From NCBI GenBank assembly GCA_001598975.1, contig BBXU01001039.1, positions 1 to 64,000 on the forward strand: a DNA stretch of 64,000 bases. Direction: 5' to 3'. The DNA comes from Parachlorella kessleri. Lineage: Eukaryota; Chlorophyta; Trebouxiophyceae; Chlorellales; Chlorellaceae. A program made the translations under genes and the position numbers. Of the stretch, positions 56,950 to 64,000 are shown piece by piece (the first letter of the stretch is position 1; every line of letters begins with the position of its first letter). The notes beneath the pieces were generated by a model. That model saw only the letters and a list, made by a program, of their open reading frames with translations. It was not told the origin of the DNA and ran no database searches.

Positions 56950-58987
56950 TGCGCAATTGCCATCGCTATCATTGTTATTGTGAGGCAGAACCTATGGTGG
57001 CTAATATCACGTCGGAGTGGGTGGTATGAAGAGTGCTTGATGGCCAAGCCGGAAGTTGGGTGAGCAGCCTGGAAGAGTGCTGATGGCGGCATCCTTCCTG
57101 TTTAGCTGCCCAGGTTCATATCTGCTGTTGTTGTCCCTTGCATTTGTTGTCCCTGCCAGACCTGGGTTTGTGAGCAGCGCAGATGCATCTGACATCAGCA
57201 GGCGGTGCGACAGGAGCACTTAACTGTGCCTGGTGTGCATCAACTGCGGTATACTCGACCACTAAGTGATTCCACTGTGCTGGCCTACCTGCCTACCTGC
57301 AGGACCAACCTGTGCAGCTATACCTACTGGGTCACCGGCCTTTCCTTCTTCCTGTCTGTAGCCCTCATGTTTGCACAGGTGAGGGAGCTGCAGGCTCCCC
57401 TGTTGGCCATTTTGTTGCCTGCTTCCCATAGCTTAGTTGGCTGGATATGATGTGCTGCCTGGCTAGCTTCTGTCCGTCCTCCAGTCGTCCACGAGTGACC
57501 TACGCCCTTACAAAGCGTCCATAAGGCTTGCAGTGACATACTTGAGTGTTGCCGTGCTTGATTTACTAATAAATATGTTTGACCAAGAGGCAGTAGCACA
57601 GTTGGTGGTACCTCACTGACTGTGCGCATAATTTAGTGTCGAAGCTGTCCTCAATACAAGTGCAGCAGAATCCTTGCTTCCCATGCAGTGCTTCATCCGG
57701 GAGAGGAGATCTTACATCCTGGCCACCGTGGGAATAACGCTGCTGGGGACCATCTGGTGGTTGGCATTTGCCATCACAACCACAGGTGACAGCGATAGGC
57801 AGTGCCGGTTGCAGGGAGCCGCCACAGACCATGTGTTGACCACAGCAGCAGCGATGGCCTGTTGCCCAGAGGCACCAGGAGGCGCGGGCTTGAAAATGTC
57901 ATAGACAGCCTTTACATGGAAGCGTAGCTGCGTCTGTACAGCGAATGCCACCAATGCTTCATGATTGCCAGCGGGTGGTGCTTCACTTCATGGCATTCCT
58001 CTGTGGATGTCCCCTGGTGACTGCAGCCTACGGCGTGGACGCCAACAAGGCAAACATCATTCAGGAGAGCTACCGAAACGCAGCCTGGATCCTTGGCTGG
58101 GTCAACACAGGGCTCTTTGCGGCGGCTTTAACGCTGGGCAGCTTGGTGGCCTTTGGTAAACTGGGGGGCGGGCTGTCGTCACATCAGTCCACAAGCATGG
58201 GCTATACGTCAGGTGAGAGGAGGAAGAGCGGTGTATGGGCAGGAGCAGGGACCAGAGGCGGGTCAACAATGTTGACAGGGAGGTTGGGTTTAGGGGAGTC
58301 GGAGCTGCAGTCACAAGCAGTCAATTAGCCTGGACTAGATGTCAACTCTGGGAAGACGCGCTGTGATAGGTGAAGAGTGGGCTAGTATATGGTAGAAAGG
58401 GCCTGGGTGGGGAGCTGGTGCTGCAGTTCCAAGGCGGCCCATCAGCACAGACCAGGGGAGGTCCGATGACAGGTGTTGCGAGTGGTAGACAGTGGGATAG
58501 GGGGGCCTGTAGGTCGCAAGCTGGGTCGGAAGGGAGGGGCTTGTAGGCACAGCAATCAAGTAGGCAGCCAGTGGGGGGCGGTGGTGAACAGGGAAGCTGC
58601 GTGCCGCGGCAGGGCCCACTGCCTAGGCTGGCTGGGGAGACTAGCCTGCATTCACCACCATTGTCCTGTTGGTCGGGCGCCAGGCCCTAAGGGGAATGTT
58701 TGCTGCTGGTGGGAAGACTGCTGCTGGGTCTCTGCTCTTCAAGGCGATATCACTCGTTGACTAGAGCCAGTTTCAGTGGCATTTAAGGTTCTAATGCAGG
58801 CCCTGTGGGCTACCAGCCAGGCCCATATACGCAGCCATCCTACCAGCAGCAGCCCTACGTGGCAACTGGCTACCCAACACACTACCCGCCAGCGCCACCA
58901 CCTGGCTATCCACCCCAGGGCTATGGGCAGCCTTACAATGGTGTCCCAGGGCAGCAGCAACAGGCACAGCTTGCGACCGTATTGTAG
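56950..58987 (+). CDS. Tetraspan membrane protein B with Pro-rich tail (first exon missing)
   Basis: Paralogue of gene A. Exons: 56950-57059, 57303-57378, 57689-57785, 58027-58155, 58800-58987, covering 200 codons in frame to the stop; an upstream exon with the start was not found. Segments: AIAIAIIVIVRQNLWW (compare IAIAVVVRQDLWY in A), TNLCSYTYWVTGLSFFLSV (compare TNICSYAWAVCAVSFGLS), ILATVGITLLGTIWWLAFA and TGLFAAALTLGSLVAF. The tail is Tyr/Pro/Gln-rich (YPPAPPPGYPPQGYG) and about 60 residues long. Exon phases at the shared positions agree with A, supporting common descent. The two copies flank the hydrogenase gene. Function unknown. Confidence 0.7.
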
Positions 58988-60298
58988 CGCAGCAGGGGCG
59001 AGGCTGATCCTTGCCACCTGGGTAGCACAACAACTTGCGGCCATCGTATATACGAGAGCGCCTTGCCACGCAGTCGGGACGGGAAAATAACCACAAGCAG
59101 CAGTCACCTGTTGGCCCTTGCCCGGTGTATTGTATTGGGTGCACATAGGTGGGAGGAATTTTGCTCTCTTGAGAGAACCTTGTTTGACTTTCAGAGCTGG
59201 GTAAGCACATTCCACCCGGGATGCCTCAATTTTTGCAGATAGTTTGCCCAGTAGCATGCATGGTCGCATGATATTGCTTGCTATGCTACTACCTCACCGG
59301 CTCCTGGGTGGTAGTGTGCAGTGTGTCGGACAAAGTACCTTGAATGCAAGCTGGCTCAGGTGCTCCTCCGGAGCCCCAGCTGTGCTTCTTTAGCCACATC
59401 TCGATGTGCAAGGCAAGTGGCACAAGGGTGGGAAGTAGCAGCCTATCTTGCCTCAACACCTCGGCACTGCCTGAGGCACTACCGTAGCAGTCTTCGTTTG
59501 GCTGCGACAGGGTAGGCTGGCTTTTATCTCACAGGACCGCAATCAAGACTTGCACAACGTTCCCACTGGCACTGCCCAAACCTTGCTAAAAGCCAACAAC
59601 ACCAGCCAAGCCTGCCGCAATAGCAAGCATAGAAACCTCCAGGTGCCCTGCCTGGAGCAGTTGTTTACACCTTGCTTGTGGCAGCCCATGCAGTGTTCTC
59701 CGTGCCCTGTACTTGTGCTTGCTGACGGTTAGTTGAGATGCCGGGTGCTGCCTCTTCGGCCCCGGTTTGTAGGAGCCTCAAGGTGCCTCACCGCCTTGCT
59801 GGCAGCAGCAGCCTGTTCTGCAACATCTGGCGCCCCCCCCCCCAAAAAAATAAAAATCAGTAAGCATTGCAACGGTGATGGTGCCAGCCCCCCCAACGTC
59901 GCCCTGTGCTGTGTCACAAACCAGCAAAGCCTATTGCTGCAGTGGAGTGGCAGCCACATGCTGCATGACGGTGATGACCCTCGCCGTCCCCTTCCAGCAC
60001 GGCATACAACGCATGTATTACACTCTGGGCATCCAGGCTACACTCGGTCGCTAACAACTAGACAACTGACACCTTTGGGGGGGGGTCGTGACGTACTGAC
60101 TGTGATCATGTTTCTCAGACCATGCACAGCAGCCGGAGTGAGCTTTGTGGGGAAAGTGGGCATTACAAAGCGGTTGAAAACCCTAAGGCCTGCCGGCGGG
60201 AGAGCTCAGCAGGCCCAACGTGACAGACTGGTCTATCAAGCCCCCATCCTCCCCTAACCTTTGTTTCCGTGCTGCAGACCACGGCAAAGTAGGGGAAG
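58988..60298. other. Intergenic stretch before the pyrophosphatase
   Basis: Contains a poly-C/poly-A patch near 59835 and a G7 run near 60077. No exon chain recognised. Confidence 0.4.
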
Positions 60299-63200
60299 AT
60301 GGATTCTCCAGCTTTTGCAGACAGCGTGGCCACTATCGGCATACCGCTTTGTGCGGTTGCCGGCATCCTCTTTGGGCTGTTCCTGTGGGTGCGCGTCTCG
60401 AAAATCAAGGTCCGGGGCGCCGGTGCCCTCAGGTCTGAGAACGGTCGGGAGTATTTGCTGGCAGAGGAGCAGCGGGGAGAGCAGGAGGTAGGTGTGCGGT
60501 TCGGGTTGGTAAGGGTTTGTAGACTGATGCGGCTCCCCAACGCCTGCTTGATAACGTTGCATCGCTTTTAGCTGCTGCCTAAGCGCCGGAGAGGCAGGCT
60601 TGGGTGGGTTTACTGATCATGCCGCCGTGGCACGTGTGCCAACTTGCTTTGAATTGTGGCGGCGCATCGTACTCCTGCTCCCTTGCAAGTCTCGTAAGAG
60701 CGTCAGTGTGCTTGTATCGGCCGCAGATCGAGGAGAAGGCGGCCGACCTGCAGACCGCCATTCAAGAGGGTGCCCAATCTTTCCTCTTCACAGAGTACAA
60801 ATATGTTGGCATTTTCATGGTGAGCGCTGTGCAAAGACCGTAGCCAGGGTTGAGGGGCTTGGCTAGGCAGAGGTTGTACTGGAGACATTGTGTGGGCATG
60901 CGCGTCGTCTTGTCATAATGTCAAGTCTACCGCTGCTGCTGCGACAAAGCTGCGCAGTGACCCTAACTTGCAAGTCCTTTAGTCCATCGAGGTTGCGGTC
61001 TTCTTTGTGGTGCTCCAGGCCGGGGCGCTGGCACAGCACAAGTGGTCCGCCTAACTGTTCCCTGCTGCCCGTGCAGTCCATCTTCTCTGTCTTCATCTTT
61101 GTGCTGCTGGCCTCTGAGGATGGCTTCCAGACCAAGTGGAAGAAGGATGACCAGGGCATTCTGCGCGCCCCAGCCGTATACAACGGTGAGGAACCTGGTA
61201 TCACGCTGTCTAACGGCTTGGACAGATGTTTGCAAACCCAGCAGTACTTTCCAGGCTTTTCCTTGCTTGCCCCACCTCTGCGTGCACACAAAAACGAGCA
61301 CGGCAGTTTTGTCTGCCGGGGGGGAAGGGAGTAGCGCGATTTTGCGGGGTAGTTGAACTGGTTGGCCACTAGCTGCCCTGTTGTGTCTCAGCGAGGTTTG
61401 AGATAACGTCGCTGCAGGTGCCTTCTCTACCATTGCCTTCATTGTGGGGGCGGTCACCTCCATCGTGTCTGGCTACCTGGGCATGATGATTGCCACCTAC
61501 GCCAACGCTCGTACCGCGCTGGAGGCACGCAAGGGTGTGGCACCCGCCTTCATGGCCGGTGAGTCATGATTAGTCAGCCTGTTTAAGGTGATGATGTGGA
61601 GCACCCGCCACGGGAAGGAGTACTATCCATGGGAAGGGTTGACGGTTTTGTATCGAGATGGTTGTCTTCAGTAAGCGAGCAACTTCACCTCCGCATTTGG
61701 AGTGGGGATTGCCTAAGGGCATTAGTACCTCTTTGAGGATACCAGAAGTGCAGGAGGTTGCAGTGGCAGAACCGCTCCTTTTCCTCACACCTACGGTGAT
61801 ACAACTGGGCTGTTGCTGCCACGTACTGATATCTGCAGTGGTATGTTGCATTGTGGTGCAGCTTTCCGCTCTGGAGCTGTGATGGGCTTCATACTGGCCG
61901 GCAATGCCCTGCTGGTGCTGTTCATCCTGCTGCTCATCTTCCGCAAGGTGGGTCCATCTGCTGCCTTTGCCCAGCAGCTCGAATATTGTAAGCTGCTGCT
62001 TGGCCGCACCACCTGGGGTACAGTGGCAGCAAGTGGTGAGGGAGCTGCTGCGTCGGTGAAAAGAAAGGCGGGAGGGGTGGGACAGTAAGACCGGCCCTGT
62101 GCTGCATGCTGTGGCCTGGCCTGCGACCAAGCCTTAAGCAGCATGCCAGCGATGTGGGCCGAACCCGGCCAAAGCCCTGGCTGATTGTCGATGCAACCTG
62201 TTGGACATGGCACCTGCCTGAGCAGCTACGAGATAAGGACTCGCTGTGCACGCCGCAGGCACTTTTCTAGATGTTCCTGTAGGTAAAGGTACTTTAGGAA
62301 GAGTTCTAGATGCTTATGGAAATCCTACCGCAGGTCTACGGCGATGACTGGGAGGGCCTGTACGAGGCCATCACCGGCTACGGTCTGGGCGGCTCCTCCA
62401 TCGCTCTGTTCGGCCGTGTGGGCGGCGGCATCTACACCAAGGCTGCTGACGTGGGTGCTGACCTGGTCGGCAAGGTGGAGAAGGACATTCCTGAGGACGA
62501 CCCCCGCAACCCTGCTGTCATTGCTGGTGAGGGGCGAGGGTTTCTCAATGCACTTCTTGATGCTTTGCATCAAAGATAGCATGGGAGGGTTTGGGGTTTC
62601 TTCATGAGGCTGCCAGGGGCGCTGGTGAGGGTGCTGATAGCTGCATGACAGGGGGGTGCTGGTTGTACTGGCCGGCAGGTGTCGGAACTGCTCTTCTTTG
62701 CCAGCTCAACATAGGCAGCCAGTCGCTTGCACGCGCACATACTGGGCCACAGACTGGGGAAGAGGAGGGGGTGTGCTGGGTGCAGAACAGTTCTCTAGCG
62801 GTGGCGCAATCTTATCGTAGAACCCTGGTCCCCCGCCCTGCAGACAATGTGGGCGACAATGTGGGTGATATTGCCGGCATGGGCGCCGATCTGTTTGGCT
62901 CTTTCGCCGAGTCCACCTGCGCTGCCCTGGTGGTGACCTCCGTCTCATCCCTGGGTGCCAACCACCTGTGGGTGTCCATGTGCTACCCCCTGCTGATCTC
63001 TGGTGAGCCGCACTGCTTGTGCCTATTTGTGTGCTACTGGGAGTGCTGGTGAATAGTGTAAGTGCAGTGTCCAGTGGTGAGCCTCCCTTCTCTCTTTGGG
63101 TGTATTCAATGGTTTGGGCTTGATACCCGCCGCTCAAGTTGCGGTGAGCCGAGGCGTGCCTGCTTTGGGGCTGTGACCAGCACAAGCCACAGCAGACTCA

Positions 63201-64000
63201 CAGTGGGGGGTTAAGGATAAGCGCTCTTGCTTACTCGCAAGCGGCGGCAAACAGGATCCGTCCGGACTGCCTGAATCCCATTGGCCTTGATGTACCTGGG
63301 CGTGGAGCTGTCGTTCAAATGAAAATAGCCGTGGAATGAAGCCGGTGACAAGTGGCCTGCAGGCGCCGGCATCCTGGTGTGCATCCTGACCGCCCTGATT
63401 GCCACCGACCTCAAACCCGCCAAGGTTATCTCTGAGATCGAGTCCACGCTGAAGATCCAGCTGGTTGTCTCCACCCTCCTCATGACCCCGGTGAGCGGCT
63501 GGCAATGTGGCTAGCCTAGTCAACTCAGTGGCGGGGAGGCAGTGGCAGGTTTGGTGGTGGAGCTTGGGAGGAGACTCGGTGGTCGACATTGTAGGCAGGA
63601 TGTGCGTCGCACGGCTGCTTGCTTACATAATTGCTCAGCAGTGGACGTTCTGTGCGCGCTCCTTTCCTGCCCATTGCTGTAGCACTTTGTGCTGGTGCTA
63701 CTAGACTGTCGCTGGCACCGACGCTACTTGGATCTGCTAATGCGTGCTGTGCAGGCTGCCCTGGTCATCTCCCTTGGTGCCCTACCCAAGGAGTTCACTG
63801 GCATCTTCGCCGACGATCCCGAGCGCATTGTCAAGAACTGGTGAGCTGTGCAGCCAAGGACGGCATGGAGGTCGTCCAGTGGGGGTGATCTTGTGATGGC
63901 TTTTTGAAGGAGCTATATCCTTTGCTGACAAGTGGGACAGCCTTCTCTTGAAGGGGTTTTGCTAGAGGGTTCTTGTTGAGGGTGGATACCTCCTATCCCC
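60299..64000 (+). CDS. AVP1: H+-translocating inorganic pyrophosphatase, 5' half
   Basis: Membrane pyrophosphatase that pumps H+ into vacuoles or acidocalcisomes using PPi. Exons: 60299-60487, 60727-60819, 61077-61185, 61418-61558, 61862-61947, 62334-62526, 62844-63002, 63363-63490, 63755-63840, then off the window; about 394 of roughly 760 residues. Visible are the N-terminal helix ([15 protein letters not shown]), [68 protein letters not shown], and the PPi/Mg site [14 protein letters not shown] with [10 protein letters not shown] and [19 protein letters not shown]. This is the type I (plant vacuolar) pattern. The residue that decides K+ dependence lies in the missing half, so dependence cannot be read here. 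Confidence 0.95.

Noticed and set aside
1..64000. CRISPR arrays, phage or bacterial operons
   Set aside because: Repeats are splice-junction or microsatellite in nature with irregular spacing; all genes have spliceosomal introns.
1..64000. tRNA or rRNA genes
   Set aside because: No segment showed a convincing T-loop plus acceptor stem by eye; a covariance-model scan would be needed to exclude them.

Overview
This is nuclear DNA of a eukaryotic green alga. Nearly every gene is cut into short exons (about 100 introns in total), splice sites follow GT-AG rules, coding DNA is GC-rich with long CAG/GCN runs, and putative TGTAA poly(A) signals lie behind several genes. The gene content (algal-type [FeFe]-hydrogenase, plant-type RH28 helicase, MOS2/GPKOW, plant OTU protease, vacuolar H+-pyrophosphatase) points to a chlorophyte, probably trebouxiophyte-like; the class is inference. 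There are no operons, CRISPR arrays, phage genes or clear tRNA/rRNA genes.

Layout, left to right: RH28-type DEAD-box helicase (-, 3' end off the window); a type II membrane GT-B-like glycosyltransferase (+); mitochondrial isovaleryl-CoA dehydrogenase (+); OTU deubiquitinase (+); a cluster of a short dispersed repeat; PQBP1-like WW splicing factor (-) divergent from a DUF1764 protein (+); SnRK2/CAMK-like kinase (+); a 4-kb gene-poor stretch; PP2C phosphatase (-); small CDC25/ACR2-like rhodanese phosphatase (+); GPKOW/MOS2 splicing factor (-) with the ribosome-biogenesis gene CGR1 (+) nested in one intron; a four-helix membrane protein with a proline-rich tail (+); [FeFe]-hydrogenase HYDA (-); a paralogue of that membrane protein (+); and the 5' half of an H+-translocating pyrophosphatase (+). 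I built exon models by hand. Those for the glycosyltransferase, IVD, OTU, PQBP1, DUF1764, kinase, CDC25-like, GPKOW, CGR1 and membrane protein A close in frame from ATG to stop.

The most unusual signal is in the introns. In at least six genes a short segment spanning an exon-intron junction (tens of bp of exon plus the splice site) is repeated in tandem inside the neighbouring intron, leaving decayed pseudo-exon pieces that still carry AG acceptors or GT donors. The hydrogenase intron even holds a second copy of the H-cluster TSCCPGW motif. This resembles intron growth or creation by tandem duplication of AGGT-containing segments. Other points: four GC-AG introns confirmed by reading frame, a nested gene, a kinase with SRD in place of HRD, and a short repeat family lying downstream of genes and inside introns.
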